DNA from: an uncultured bacterium
Lineage (GTDB): Bacteria > Bacillota > Clostridia > Oscillospirales > Ruminococcaceae
Assembly: GCA_905215965.1 (NCBI GenBank)
Contig: CAJMSD010000003.1
Coordinates: 62,001-126,000 of the forward strand
Direction: 5' to 3'
DNA: 64,000 bases
This document shows, piece after piece, positions 25,358 to 34,710 of this stretch. The notes under the pieces are model-generated. The model was not told the DNA's origin. It saw only the letters and a program-made list of their open reading frames with translations, and ran no database searches. Position 1 is the stretch's first letter; every line of letters begins with the position of its first letter. Made by a program: the position numbers and the translations under genes.

Positions 25358-27242
25358 TAAGAAAACTCCTCTTTCTGACGTGATCCACTATCTTTTCGCA
25401 GGTTAATCCAAGCATACTCAGGCACGATTTCACAGATGCCTGTTTTACATAATAATGTGCAGTCACGCTGCTGTAATCGCCGCTGAATCCCGATCTTGCC
25501 AGCTCTGCTCCGAGCTTTTCGGATATGCTTCCGCTTTCCATGCTTTCCTCAAAAAATATGATATGTTCGTAATCCGCGGCAGATTCTGCAATATCGTGCG
25601 GAAGCGGATATATTTTTGTAAGTTTTAGCATATCGCACATTATCCCGTCGGCTGCAAGAACAGCTTGAGCGCTGTGGACTTCACTGAAAATTCTTCCATA
25701 GGAAATGAGAAGTATTTTGCTGCCCGAGAAATTGTATCGCGCGTATTCGGTATTAAGCGATGATTTATCGAATCTTGAATCGTCCGCTCCTCTTGGATAA
25801 CGTATCGCCGCTATGCATTTATCGTCGTAAATTGCTTTTTTCATGCACAGCTTAAGCTCCTCATAGCATGAAGGAGAATAAATCACCGTATTTGGAATAG
25901 ATGTCAGCATCGGAACGTCAAAAAGTCCTTGGTGAGTTTCTCCGTCCTCGCCAACTATGCCTGCACGGTCGATCCCGAGGACAATATGAAGCTTTCCGAT
26001 AGAGGCGTCATGGATAAGCTGATCGTACGCACGCTGAACAAATGTCGAATAAACGGCAAATACAGGTATCTGTCCTATAGACGCAAGGCCTCCGGCAAAG
26101 GTGACTGCGTGCTGCTCCGCAATACCCACATCGAAAAAACGATCGGGATATTTTGATGCAAAAAACTGCAAGCCTGTACCGTACTTCATCGCTGCAGTTA
26201 TTGCACAGATACGCCTGTCGTTTTCGGCAAGCCTTGTAAGCTCCTTGCCGAATATCGTAGAATAGCATTCATCGGCTGAGACCTCCGGATTGCCGGTTAT
26301 GATATCAAATTTTGATATGCCGTGATACTCTCCGGGATTTTTTTCGGCAGGAATATATCCCTTGCCCTTAACGGTTTTAACGTGTATAAAAACAGGGTGA
26401 CGGTAACTTTTGGCTGTACGCATTACCTCGTCCAGCTCGGCAATATTGTGTCCGTTTACAGGTCCGAGATAGATAAATCCCATATCCTCAAACATGGTGC
26501 TCTGCTCTAAAATACGTGATTTTACGGAATCCTTTGCATTTTTAATGCTCTTTGCAACAGGCGCTCCAAATACCGGAATATTAAGCAAAGTCTTTTCCAC
26601 AGCTCGCTTGGTATTCAGATAATTCTCGGTATTTCTGAGAGAAGTCAGATATTTTGAAAGCGCTCCGACGCTCTTGGAAATAGACATATTATTATCGTTT
26701 AGAATGACGATGAGATTATCGTTTCTTTCCTTGCCGCCGTTATTCATGGCTTCATAGAACATACCGCCTGTCATTGCTCCGTCGCCGATAACCGCAACGG
26801 CATAATTATTTTTCCCCTGTATCCTCATCGCTTCAGCCATACCTACGGCAGCCGAAACCGATGTACTGCTGTGACCGCTTATAAAAGAGTCGTGTTCCGA
26901 TTCCTCGGGCTTAGGAAATCCCGATATACCGTTCTCCTGTCTAAGCATTGAAAATCTGTCAGCTCGTCCGGTCAATATTTTATGAGTATACGTCTGATGT
27001 CCCACGTCCCAGACGATCTTATCTTCAGGAGAGTCAAAATTACGATGAATAGCAAGGGTCAGCTCAACAACGCCGAGATTCGACGCAAGATGTCCTCCCG
27101 TTTTTGAAACGGTCGAAATCAGAATATTTCTTATTTCCGAGCAAAGATATCCGCACTGCTTAACCGACAGCTTTTTCAAATCACCCGGCAAATCAAGGCT
27201 GCTGAGAGAGATCTTTTCATCTTTATTTATTTTTTCCTTCAT
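25344..27242 (-). CDS. dxs: 1-deoxy-D-xylulose-5-phosphate synthase
   Basis: Thiamine-diphosphate enzyme condensing pyruvate and glyceraldehyde-3-phosphate, first step of the MEP isoprenoid pathway; 632 residues. Motifs in order: GHQTYTHKILTGR (near 80), the ThDP motif GDGAMTGGMFYEAMNN with NDNNMSIS, the transketolase pyrimidine domain with GIAEQHAVTFAGG, and a C-terminal domain. It follows ispA directly, a natural pathway pair. The first ATG has only a distant AAAGGAG, so the start is a little uncertain. Confidence 0.96.
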   Translation of the reverse strand: MKEKINKDEKISLSSLDLPGDLKKLSVKQCGYLCSEIRNILISTVSKTGGHLASNLGVVELTLAIHRNFDSPEDKIVWDVGHQTYTHKILTGRADRFSMLRQENGISGFPKPEESEHDSFISGHSSTSVSAAVGMAEAMRIQGKNNYAVAVIGDGAMTGGMFYEAMNNGGKERNDNLIVILNDNNMSISKSVGALSKYLTSLRNTENYLNTKRAVEKTLLNIPVFGAPVAKSIKNAKDSVKSRILEQSTMFEDMGFIYLGPVNGHNIAELDEVMRTAKSYRHPVFIHVKTVKGKGYIPAEKNPGEYHGISKFDIITGNPEVSADECYSTIFGKELTRLAENDRRICAITAAMKYGTGLQFFASKYPDRFFDVGIAEQHAVTFAGGLASIGQIPVFAVYSTFVQRAYDQLIHDASIGKLHIVLGIDRAGIVGEDGETHQGLFDVPMLTSIPNTVIYSPSCYEELKLCMKKAIYDDKCIAAIRYPRGADDSRFDKSSLNTEYARYNFSGSKILLISYGRIFSEVHSAQAVLAADGIMCDMLKLTKIYPLPHDIAESAADYEHIIFFEESMESGSISEKLGAELARSGFSGDYSSVTAHYYVKQASVKSCLSMLGLTCEKIVDHVRKRSFLNGKA

Positions 27243-27279
27243 TTTTCAATAAAGCAGATTACTCTGCAACTCCTTTGAA

Positions 27280-28173
27280 CTATTTTGTACGTCTGAGAAG
27301 CATCTCGGTCATTTCGACAAGGAATGAATTATTCTCGATTTTTCCAAGATACTCCATTGCTTCTTCGGTAATTTCGGAAGCTATCTCCTTTGCCCTGTCA
27401 ACACCGTAAAGCGTAACAAATGTAGTTTTGTTTTCCTCGCTGTCGCTTCCTATCGGCTTTCCAAGCTCTTCGGCAGTGCTTGTAACGTCAAGAATATCAT
27501 CGATGATCTGGAACGCAAGTCCAAGTCTGAAAGCGTATTCAGAGGCAATTTCAAGCTGCTGTTCTGAAGCTCCTGCACAGATCCCGCCCATTACACAAGA
27601 AGCGGCAATAAGCTGTCCGGTCTTATTATGATACATATTGCGGAGATTATTTTCGTCCACATCAGTACGTTCCTCATTCTCCATGTCAATGACCTGTCCT
27701 GCTATCATACCATCCCTGCCTACTGCTTTGGCAAGACATGATATTATTTTGACCTTTTTCTCATCGGAAAGCTGATCGTCGTCGGCAATTATCTCAAACG
27801 GAAGCACCGAAAGCGCGTCTCCCGCAAGAATCGCCGCCGCTTCTCCGAAAGCCTTATGACAAGACGGCTTACCGCGTCTGAAATCGTCATTGTCCATAGC
27901 AGGTAGATCATCGTGAATGAGCGAAAAAGTATGTATCATTTCAATTGCACAAGCAGGCGCTTTGGCTTGACTGATATCTCCTTCAAACGCTTCGCAAAAA
28001 GCATAAACAAGCACGGGACGTATCCTCTTTCCGCCTGCTTCAAGCGAATAATTCATAGCGTCGATAAGAGTTTTTTGACTTTTGGAGCTTTCGGTACAAA
28101 TATTATACTTTTTAAGATTTTCTTCAACCAGAGCTATATATCCGCTAAGTTTTTTATTGAATTCATTATTCAT
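27280..28173 (-). CDS. ispA: Polyprenyl (farnesyl) diphosphate synthase
   Basis: Trans-prenyltransferase joining isopentenyl diphosphate to allylic diphosphates, 297 residues. The first Asp-rich motif is DDLPAMDNDD, the second is DDILD (QIIDDILDVT), with GGKRIRP before them. The start is placed at the ATG at 28173, behind GGAGG and overlapping the xseB stop; the longer frame upstream has no ribosome site. The xseA-xseB-ispA-dxs order matches Bacillus. Confidence 0.95.
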   Translation of the reverse strand: MNNEFNKKLSGYIALVEENLKKYNICTESSKSQKTLIDAMNYSLEAGGKRIRPVLVYAFCEAFEGDISQAKAPACAIEMIHTFSLIHDDLPAMDNDDFRRGKPSCHKAFGEAAAILAGDALSVLPFEIIADDDQLSDEKKVKIISCLAKAVGRDGMIAGQVIDMENEERTDVDENNLRNMYHNKTGQLIAASCVMGGICAGASEQQLEIASEYAFRLGLAFQIIDDILDVTSTAEELGKPIGSDSEENKTTFVTLYGVDRAKEIASEITEEAMEYLGKIENNSFLVEMTEMLLRRTK

Positions 28174-28381
28174 AATTTTGTTCCTCCGATTCGGTATTAC
28201 CGCCGTTTTCAATAATTTTTATCCGAGCCTCCTGAAGCTGCTTTTTACATTCGGCAGAAAGACGAACTCCTTCAGCATAAAGCTCAACCGATTTTTCAAG
28301 CGGAACGTCGCCTTTTTCAAGCTGAGCCACTATTTTTCCGAGCATTTCCATATTTTTTTCAAAGCTTAAATTTTCTTTCAT
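28166..28381 (-). CDS. xseB: Exodeoxyribonuclease VII small subunit
   Basis: A 71-residue helical-hairpin subunit of exonuclease VII. The family pattern is complete: LSFEKNMEMLGKIVAQLEKG, then PLEKSVELYAEGVRLSAECK. It sits 4 bp after xseA and its last 8 nt overlap the ispA start. Confidence 0.95.
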   Translation of the reverse strand: MKENLSFEKNMEMLGKIVAQLEKGDVPLEKSVELYAEGVRLSAECKKQLQEARIKIIENGGNTESEEQNYE

Positions 28382-28385
28382 ATTA

Positions 28386-29582
28386 TCACCGATCAGTTAA
28401 TTTTACTATTTCGGCATCAGCCTCGCCGCTGCCGAATTTTATCCTTATCATGTCTCCGTTTTTCAGATCATCGGAATTGCTTATCAGCCTGTCGCCGCTG
28501 TAAACGAGAGAATATCCTCTCGACAAAACTTTAAGCGGACTCAGGCTGTCAAGCCTTGCGATTTTTTCGTTTACTGCCGAATCAAGCCTGTCAAAATAGC
28601 GCTTACAGGCAAATTCGCTGCGATTTTCAAGATTGTTGATTCTTTCTTCGCATAGTTTAAGCTGATTTTCGGGCGATAATACTGCAAGACGGCTGCTTAG
28701 AGCGGTAAATCGATCCATGTATTTATCAGCAGCGCGCATTGCCGCACTGTTTAATCGTCTTTCCATTACTTTCAGCTTTTCCGCTATCTGCCGGATCGAA
28801 GGCGCAGCTATCTCTGCTGCCGCCGACGGCGTAGGAGCGCGCATATCGGCTGCAAGATCGGCAATAGTGAAATCGGTTTCATGTCCGACAGCCGAAATAA
28901 CGGGACATTTACAGTTATATATCGCATAGGCGACCTTTTCGGTATTAAACGCACTCAGATCCTCGGACGATCCTCCGCCTCTTCCGACAATAATAACATC
29001 GCAGTCGGCTGCCTCGGCAGTATAAATTCCTCTGCATATCGAATCAGGAGCATTTTCTCCCTGAACAAGGACATTTACCGTATATAATTCACACAGCGGA
29101 TACCGCCTTGTGAGCACGTTTATGACATCTCTGACTGCCGCTCCGCTAAGAGACGTCACAACACCTATTCTTTTCGGAAACACCGGCAGCTGCCGTTTAT
29201 GTGCGGCATCAAAAAGTCCTGCCTTTGCAAGCTTTGCTTTCAGCTGTTCAAGAGCAACACTTGCAGCGCCCGCACCGTCCGGCTGAATATCGGTAACATA
29301 CAGCTGATATGAGCCGTCGCGCTCGTAGACCGATATGCTCCCTGAAACGATCACATTCATTCCCTCCTCGGGTCTGAACCTCAGACGCGATGCAGCCGAT
29401 GCAAACATAACGGCTCTCATGGAGCTTTCCTTGTCTTTAAGCGTAAAATATAAATGACCGCTTCGGTAATGATCTACGTAATTCGATATCTCACCCTTGA
29501 CCATTATTCCACGGATATTTTTATCCTCTTTGAACCGAAAACTTAAATATCTGTTTATTTGTGTAACTGTTAAAACAGGCAT
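28386..29582 (-). CDS. xseA: Exodeoxyribonuclease VII large subunit
   Basis: Catalytic subunit of exonuclease VII, which degrades single-stranded DNA to oligonucleotides; 398 residues. An N-terminal OB fold (about 1-100, with VKGEISNYVDH and SGHLYFTLKD), a nuclease core (AAVRDVINVLTRRYP, then GRGGGSSEDLSAFN) and a coiled-coil C-terminus are seen. The start is the ATG at 29582, 7 nt after AGAGGA; a TTG two codons earlier lies too close to that site. Confidence 0.95.
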   Translation of the reverse strand: MPVLTVTQINRYLSFRFKEDKNIRGIMVKGEISNYVDHYRSGHLYFTLKDKESSMRAVMFASAASRLRFRPEEGMNVIVSGSISVYERDGSYQLYVTDIQPDGAGAASVALEQLKAKLAKAGLFDAAHKRQLPVFPKRIGVVTSLSGAAVRDVINVLTRRYPLCELYTVNVLVQGENAPDSICRGIYTAEAADCDVIIVGRGGGSSEDLSAFNTEKVAYAIYNCKCPVISAVGHETDFTIADLAADMRAPTPSAAAEIAAPSIRQIAEKLKVMERRLNSAAMRAADKYMDRFTALSSRLAVLSPENQLKLCEERINNLENRSEFACKRYFDRLDSAVNEKIARLDSLSPLKVLSRGYSLVYSGDRLISNSDDLKNGDMIRIKFGSGEADAEIVKLTDR

Positions 29583-29644
29583 TATCAATTCCTCTACAAT
29601 TTTTAATCAAAACGCTTTTACATGAAGATAAGCGAATTTATCTA

Positions 29645-30586
29645 TCATTTTCCAAGCTTCAGATAACCGTATATGGCGACTCCTGCCGCATTATCACAGG
29701 AAAACTGCGAATGTGCAAAATATGACGATCCATAACGGGAAATGATCTTATTGCGAATCAACATATCGGACATAACTCCGCCGGCAAAAATAAGCGGAAG
29801 CTCACCGTGATCGTTGACAGCCGAAGCAGTCATCGCAATAATGGTTTCGGCTATATAATCAAGACAGTATTTCGCGGTGTCCATACGGCTTTCACCGTTT
29901 GCAAGCATTTTTGCACATTGATTTTCAAGCCCCGAAAGGCAGCAGCTATTCCCCTTGATAACAGGTTTGATATTAAATCGGCGGCCGCTCTTCTCCGCAA
30001 GCTTTTCAAGCTCGGCCCCGCAGGGAAATTTAAGTCCGAGCATTAACCCTATCCTGTCGACGGCTTGTCCCGCTTTAAGATCAAGAGACGAACCTATCTG
30101 CGAAATTTTAAGCACATATTCTTCGTCAGGCCGGCACAGCAGACAATCCGTTGTACCTCCGCTGACGTGAAAAGCAATAAATTTTCTTTTCGTAAGCTCC
30201 AGCTTATCCGCAGAATAAAGTGCGGCAAGAATGTGTCCCACCTGATGTGAGGTAGTCATAAAAGGAACACCTGAAACAGCCGAAAACGACCGTGCAAAGC
30301 CCTCTCCGCACAAAAAGCACGGCATATACGAGCCTTCTGCGTTCCGCGGACGCGACGATGCAGTTACCGCATACGGAATATGTCTGCCGCGGTCTGAATA
30401 GAGAAGCTCAAGCATATCCGGAAGCTGTTTTGTATGATGAAATACAGCGTCGCTCTGGCGCAGGCCAAGCTCCCCTTCCTTTACGGGAAGAAGCCGTTTC
30501 TGCTGATATATCTTATTTTCCTCACTGACATAAACCGCCGCCGATGTAGTATAATTGCTGGTATCGATCCCAAGGAAATCAGGCAT
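29645..30586 (-). CDS. TsaD/Kae1-like (peptidase M22 family) paralogue
   Basis: A 313-residue ASKHA-fold protein related to TsaD/Kae1. The fold motif GIDTSNYTTSAAVY is at the N-terminus, the metal-binding HxxxH is H114-H118 (SHQVGH), and a nucleotide-binding GGVMSD is near the end. True TsaD (t6A tRNA modification) is normally about 340 residues and carries different flanking motifs, so this is more likely a Firmicutes paralogue of unknown role. The start overlaps the nusB end by 8 nt and has AAAGGAG. Confidence 0.82.
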   Translation of the reverse strand: MPDFLGIDTSNYTTSAAVYVSEENKIYQQKRLLPVKEGELGLRQSDAVFHHTKQLPDMLELLYSDRGRHIPYAVTASSRPRNAEGSYMPCFLCGEGFARSFSAVSGVPFMTTSHQVGHILAALYSADKLELTKRKFIAFHVSGGTTDCLLCRPDEEYVLKISQIGSSLDLKAGQAVDRIGLMLGLKFPCGAELEKLAEKSGRRFNIKPVIKGNSCCLSGLENQCAKMLANGESRMDTAKYCLDYIAETIIAMTASAVNDHGELPLIFAGGVMSDMLIRNKIISRYGSSYFAHSQFSCDNAAGVAIYGYLKLGK

Positions 30587-30995
30587 CAGCCTCTTCTCCT
30601 TTATTGAAATCTCTTGAAAACGCGCCAAGAACACCGTTAATGAACGATGTATCCTCCTGATAAGTATATACCATAGAAAGCTTGATAGCCTCGCTGATAG
30701 CTGCATTCATAGGCGTATTTTCCTCATATATCGCTTCATACAGCGCAATTCTAAGAATAGCAATATTAAGCTTTGAGATTCGGGAAATATTTCTCGATTT
30801 ACTGTACTTCGAGATAATTTCATCAAGCTCGTCCCTATATTTTAAAGTTCCTTCAACAAGCTTTTTAACCTCGTCATTAACAGTTATTTCATCGACCTCT
30901 TCGGCAATTTCATAGAGCACGCCGATATCGTCGTCGCGCAGAAGCTGTTCGAAAACGAGTTTAAACGCATTGTCTCTTATTTCACGTCTTGTCAT
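30579..30995 (-). CDS. nusB: Transcription antitermination factor NusB
   Basis: A 138-residue all-helical RNA-binding factor in the rRNA antitermination complex with NusE (S10). Typical motifs are RREIRDNAFKLVFEQL at the start and PMNAAISEAIKLSM followed by FINGVLGAF at the end. The start has AAGGAG. It follows the asp23-like gene by 11 bp, as in Bacillus (yqhY-nusB). Confidence 0.95.
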   Translation of the reverse strand: MTRREIRDNAFKLVFEQLLRDDDIGVLYEIAEEVDEITVNDEVKKLVEGTLKYRDELDEIISKYSKSRNISRISKLNIAILRIALYEAIYEENTPMNAAISEAIKLSMVYTYQEDTSFINGVLGAFSRDFNKGEEADA

Positions 30996-31006
30996 TTATT
31001 TACTCC

Positions 31007-31342
31007 TTAATAAAATACTACGCCGTCAATGACTACGTTTACCCTTGCAACGGCAACGCCTGTCATATTCTGTATATTTTCTTTTACAGCATTCTGGACA
31101 GCCTGTGCTACCTGACACGCTTTTGCATCGCCGTTAAGCACAAGCTTTATTTCGATCGCGGCAACATCGCCTATAAGCTCAGCTTTGATCGGACCGCATC
31201 CGCATATCTTGCTCAAAGTATTGATCTCGCCGCTCAGACCTGCCACACCCTTTACGTCAAGTGCGGCAAGTCTTGCAACGGTAATTAAGACATCTTCAGA
31301 TATTTTAAGACTGCTCTTTGAAGCTTCTCTTCCTTCTTTCAT
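31007..31342 (-). CDS. Asp23/Gls24 family protein (YqhY-like)
   Basis: A 111-residue Asp23/Gls24-family protein. The signature ISEDVLITVARLAALDVKGV leads into two conserved beta strands (AAIEIKLVLNGD and ARVNVVIDGV). Bacillus YqhY, in the same place before nusB, is linked to fatty-acid synthesis control; the accB/accC genes that neighbour it there are absent here. The start has GGAGG. Confidence 0.9.
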   Translation of the reverse strand: MKEGREASKSSLKISEDVLITVARLAALDVKGVAGLSGEINTLSKICGCGPIKAELIGDVAAIEIKLVLNGDAKACQVAQAVQNAVKENIQNMTGVAVARVNVVIDGVVFY

Positions 31343-31444
31343 TTTTTACCTCCGATTACTCTGAATATCTGAGTGTAAATTTTAACTAATTCAGCGCATA
31401 CACCCTTACTTTTATATTATACCAAAAAAAATCGAATAGTACAA

Positions 31445-32008
31445 CTACTTTGCCTCAAAAATTCTAATATTTTCTGCAGAAACTTCAGTCTCGCCAAGAA
31501 TGATCTCTTTTATCGAAGCTGCCTGAGCCTTATCCAGTCCCTCGGTTTTTACGACTACCTTTGCGGTCTCTCCGTCAAGATAGGCAACGCAATCGGCAAA
31601 TCCCTGCGCTTTTATAAGCGATTCGATAGTTCCCTCGGATTCGATCAGCTTTGAGACCTCAACGGCGTCAAGAGCATTTGTCACCATTTCGTCCTCAGTC
31701 AAGTCTCCGCCGCCGATAATAGTCTGTAAAGTCTGGACTGCCTCGTCGCGGTTATTCATTTTATCGATCCTTGCCTGAGCAAAATAATCTACCGAGGCGT
31801 CATTTCCGTCAGCGCTTCCGTTGACAAATTCCGTTTCCCCGTAATTGGTGCTTTCGCCTGCCAAAGTATCTGACGCTCCTACCATATTATCCTTTTCTTT
31901 CGGTTTGGGAGCAGTTGCATAATTTATGTATACTGCTATTGCAAGCATAAGCGTAAGACAGGTCATGATTATCTGCTTTTTTCCGATTATCAATGATGGT
32001 TTTTTCAT
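31445..32008 (-). CDS. spoIIIAH: Stage III sporulation protein AH
   Basis: Mother-cell membrane protein whose extracellular domain pairs with SpoIIQ to form the feeding-tube channel during engulfment; 187 residues. One N-terminal membrane helix (about 10-30) is followed by a disordered linker and a YscJ/FliF-like ring-building domain (about 85-187: EMVTNALDAVEVSKLIESEG). The start is the ATG at 32008, behind AAGGAG; the upstream frame is a shadow of spoIIIAG. Last gene of the spoIIIA operon. Confidence 0.93.
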   Translation of the reverse strand: MKKPSLIIGKKQIIMTCLTLMLAIAVYINYATAPKPKEKDNMVGASDTLAGESTNYGETEFVNGSADGNDASVDYFAQARIDKMNNRDEAVQTLQTIIGGGDLTEDEMVTNALDAVEVSKLIESEGTIESLIKAQGFADCVAYLDGETAKVVVKTEGLDKAQAASIKEIILGETEVSAENIRIFEAK

Positions 32009-32021
32009 AAGTATTTCTCCT

Positions 32022-32552
32022 TTATTGTAGCTTTGTAACATAAATTCGGCTTGTTGGTATGCCGAGAGCCGTTGATACGGCATTATAGACCTTTTCCTGT
32101 ACTGCCGCGCTGTCGCAGCCTGTACAGGCTATTACCGCACCGCTCACCTGCGGCGAGATAATCGTTTCGACAAGTGCTGATTTATCGCTGCTTCCTCCCG
32201 TCATAACATATTTGTACTCCTCCTCTTTCTTATTTTCAGAAATGCTTGTCTTGCCCTCTGTTGCGTATACATACTCCTCATTATTCCGAAAAGTAAGATA
32301 TACTTTGACCTCTCCGACTCCTTCAATATTCCGCAAAAAATTTCCAAGCTTAGTCTCGGCGGTATGGCAGTAATCCGAAAGAGAAAGCGCTTCTTCCTGC
32401 TGCTGCACCGCGTCGGAATTTTTTGCATCGTCCTTATCAGAAAGCAGAAAGGATAGCAATATGAGAAGCAAAACTGCTGCTCCAAGAAGCTTGATTATTC
32501 CGAAAAGCTTCTTATCATTTTTTATAGTCATCAGCGCTTCATGTACCGCCAT
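32022..32552 (-). CDS. spoIIIAG: Stage III sporulation protein AG
   Basis: Ring-forming component of the mother cell to forespore channel, 176 residues. A single membrane helix near 20-40 precedes a domain with GVGEVKVYLTFRNNEEYVYA and a C-terminal AVSTALGIPTSRIYVTKL, the conserved ring-building motif. The start has GGAGGT and overlaps the spoIIIAF end by 14 nt. Confidence 0.93.
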   Translation of the reverse strand: MAVHEALMTIKNDKKLFGIIKLLGAAVLLLILLSFLLSDKDDAKNSDAVQQQEEALSLSDYCHTAETKLGNFLRNIEGVGEVKVYLTFRNNEEYVYATEGKTSISENKKEEEYKYVMTGGSSDKSALVETIISPQVSGAVIACTGCDSAAVQEKVYNAVSTALGIPTSRIYVTKLQ

Positions 32553-33000
32553 TTGTTACCTCCGTTTCTTGACCCAAACTGTTTTTTATGATCTGTGCAG
32601 CAGCTTCATAGTTATCAGCACTGACTGTAACATTACTAATATATATGCTGTTTGTCTCAGAAATATTTATGTTTGTTTCAATTTCATTGCATTGTATTCC
32701 GGCAGCTTCTATTTGCTGCCTTAAAACCGCTGAAATATTTTTTTCTGTCTGGCTTTTCAGCTCCTCATTATATATATTTTCCGCACTGCTGCAATCAACT
32801 TCCTCATAACCGCTTATATCAGGAAGCTCTATGCTGAGCGTTCCCTTTAAAAGCGGAGTAGAGATCACCAAAATAAAAATCAGATTCAACAGAAATTTCA
32901 TCTGTCCTTTAAGCCGCGTTCCGTCGGTCAATCCGCTAATTATGCATATCCCCGCAGATATGATACAGACCGAACGTATTATTTCTTTTAACTCTTCCAT
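32539..33000 (-). CDS. spoIIIAF: Stage III sporulation protein AF
   Basis: A 153-residue membrane protein. Two N-terminal helices (about 8-45, including the conserved GRLKGQMKFLLNLIF-type segment seen here as TRLKGQMKFLLNL) precede an external domain with INISETNSIYISNVTV. Placed correctly between AE and AG, with GGAGGG before the start. Confidence 0.9.
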   Translation of the reverse strand: MEELKEIIRSVCIISAGICIISGLTDGTRLKGQMKFLLNLIFILVISTPLLKGTLSIELPDISGYEEVDCSSAENIYNEELKSQTEKNISAVLRQQIEAAGIQCNEIETNINISETNSIYISNVTVSADNYEAAAQIIKNSLGQETEVTNGGT

Positions 33001-33009
33001 TCTGCCCTC

Positions 33010-34104
33010 CTAAGCCGACGCTTTTATCAATACCGCAGTGCTGATAATAAACAATATCCCGAAGCATATCAGGATACTCATCGCTATAGCAAGTCCGCTG
33101 TCAAGTCCTCTGAGCAGCTTTGAAACAGGCTTGACGTCAAACATATCAGCCGCAGACGCGCCTATTATAACCGCGGCTCTGAATGCTGCCACTTCAATTA
33201 CCGGAGGCAAAAACAATAATATTATAGCAAATGCTCCGGCTGTTCCTGTGGTGCTGCGCATAACGTCAAAGCTTCCTCTGACGGTGGTATATGCGTCCGA
33301 AATTGCGCTTCCGACAACCGGAATAGCGCCTGACATTACAAACTTTGCGGACTTTACCGTAAAGCTGTCAACGGCGCTGCCAAACGCTGTTTTTAATGAA
33401 ACAAATCCAGAAAAAAGCGTAACGGCAGCAGTCATTCCCCAAGTTATAAATTTTTTTACAAGCGTAATGATCGAATCAACAGACGTTTCGGGAAAAACGC
33501 TTCCGGTAACAGCAAGAGCCGCAAGCATAGTAAGCAAAGGCATTATAAGATTTTCAGCGGTCTGAACCATAATTTCCGCAGCCGCAAGAGTAATTCCGTT
33601 ATATACTCCTCCCGAAACAACTCCGCCCGACATTATGATTATTCCCACATATATTGGTATAAACGCCGTCATAAACTGTCCTCCCCGATCCATGGCGGCA
33701 GCAGCGTCCTCATAAGCCGAAAAAAGCGGCTCGCTTATTATTAATGCGGCTGATGCAATGCAAATCAGATCATATACATTCTGCGACTTTTTTTCGGACA
33801 ATATTTCTACTGTGTTTTTTGTAAACGAACAGAATATAACTATTGAAATAATGGCAAAAAGAAGCTTTATCGGCGCTCTCAGCTTTACCGTGACCGCTTC
33901 CGAAACTGCCGAGACTATGTCCGAGATCGATAGACCGCCGATGTCCTCGTAGGAAAATGAAATATCGTTTTCGGAAAGCATTTCGTCTACGATCACACTC
34001 ATTTCATCATTCACGGACGATTCCTCCGCGTATGCCGTAAGAGGATCGGCAAAAAATATAAATATTATTCCTGCAATCATACAGATCTTTATAAATAATT
34101 TCAT
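33010..34104 (-). CDS. spoIIIAE: Stage III sporulation protein AE
   Basis: A 364-residue polytopic membrane protein of the SpoIIIA-SpoIIQ complex. A signal-like N-terminus (1-23, ending TAYAEES) is followed by about six to eight membrane helices. Conserved Gly/Ala-rich segments such as AIPVVGSAISDAYTTV and LLRGLDSGLAIAMSIL are present. The start is the ATG at 34104 with GAGGAAA; the ATG 24 bp upstream overlaps the AD end and lacks a site. Confidence 0.92.
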   Translation of the reverse strand: MKLFIKICMIAGIIFIFFADPLTAYAEESSVNDEMSVIVDEMLSENDISFSYEDIGGLSISDIVSAVSEAVTVKLRAPIKLLFAIISIVIFCSFTKNTVEILSEKKSQNVYDLICIASAALIISEPLFSAYEDAAAAMDRGGQFMTAFIPIYVGIIIMSGGVVSGGVYNGITLAAAEIMVQTAENLIMPLLTMLAALAVTGSVFPETSVDSIITLVKKFITWGMTAAVTLFSGFVSLKTAFGSAVDSFTVKSAKFVMSGAIPVVGSAISDAYTTVRGSFDVMRSTTGTAGAFAIILLFLPPVIEVAAFRAAVIIGASAADMFDVKPVSKLLRGLDSGLAIAMSILICFGILFIISTAVLIKASA

Positions 34105-34114
34105 TTGTATTTCC

Positions 34115-34504
34115 TCATAAATAATCATTTATCATTTCAAGCAAAGCCTTCACGACCGGAAAAGCAATTACCGTTACAGCTCCGCGTCCCCATAACTCCG
34201 CTGCTGACGCAATAGCAGTCTCTCCGCTGTCACGACAAATATCGCAGGTTATTTGAGTTATGAAACAAATTGCCGACGCCTTAAAAATAAGAGTTATATA
34301 ACTTTGCGAAATGCCCGAGCTTAGAAATATATCCTGAATATCGGCTATAACAGACGCCGCCGCCGAAATAAAAGCCCCAAGAATAACAACGCAGGCAGCA
34401 AGAGAGATAAGAAGCGACTGCTCGCGGCAGTATCTTCTGAGAAGCAGCGCAAAAATAACGGCACAAATGCTGAAGATCGATACCGAAAAGCAATTTTCTA
34501 CCAT
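34115..34504 (-). CDS. spoIIIAD: Stage III sporulation protein AD
   Basis: A 129-residue membrane protein with three or four helices, paralogous to SpoIIIAC. The conserved ITCDICRDSGETAIASAAEL segment is near residue 85. It overlaps the spoIIIAC end by 7 nt. Confidence 0.93.
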   Translation of the reverse strand: MVENCFSVSIFSICAVIFALLLRRYCREQSLLISLAACVVILGAFISAAASVIADIQDIFLSSGISQSYITLIFKASAICFITQITCDICRDSGETAIASAAELWGRGAVTVIAFPVVKALLEMINDYL

Positions 34505-34695
34505 AATCCAAATACCGTTTTAACTGTATCAAACAATCCGCCGATCTCATTAACTATGACGACAAGAACGACTATCAATCCGGCAAGAGTGGTGAGCATT
34601 GCCTGTTCTTCGCGCTCAGCGCGCTTGAGTACAAGATTAAGCACAGCAACTATAATTCCCGTTCCGGCAATTTTGAAAATAAGATCTATATCCAT
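34498..34695 (-). CDS. spoIIIAC: Stage III sporulation protein AC
   Basis: A 65-residue, two-helix membrane protein. The family pattern DIDLIFKIAGTGIIVAVLN, then LAGLIVVLVVIVNEIGGLF is complete. The start has GGGAGG. Confidence 0.94.
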   Translation of the reverse strand: MDIDLIFKIAGTGIIVAVLNLVLKRAEREEQAMLTTLAGLIVVLVVIVNEIGGLFDTVKTVFGLW

Positions 34696-34710
34696 TGTAA
34701 CGTCCTCCCA

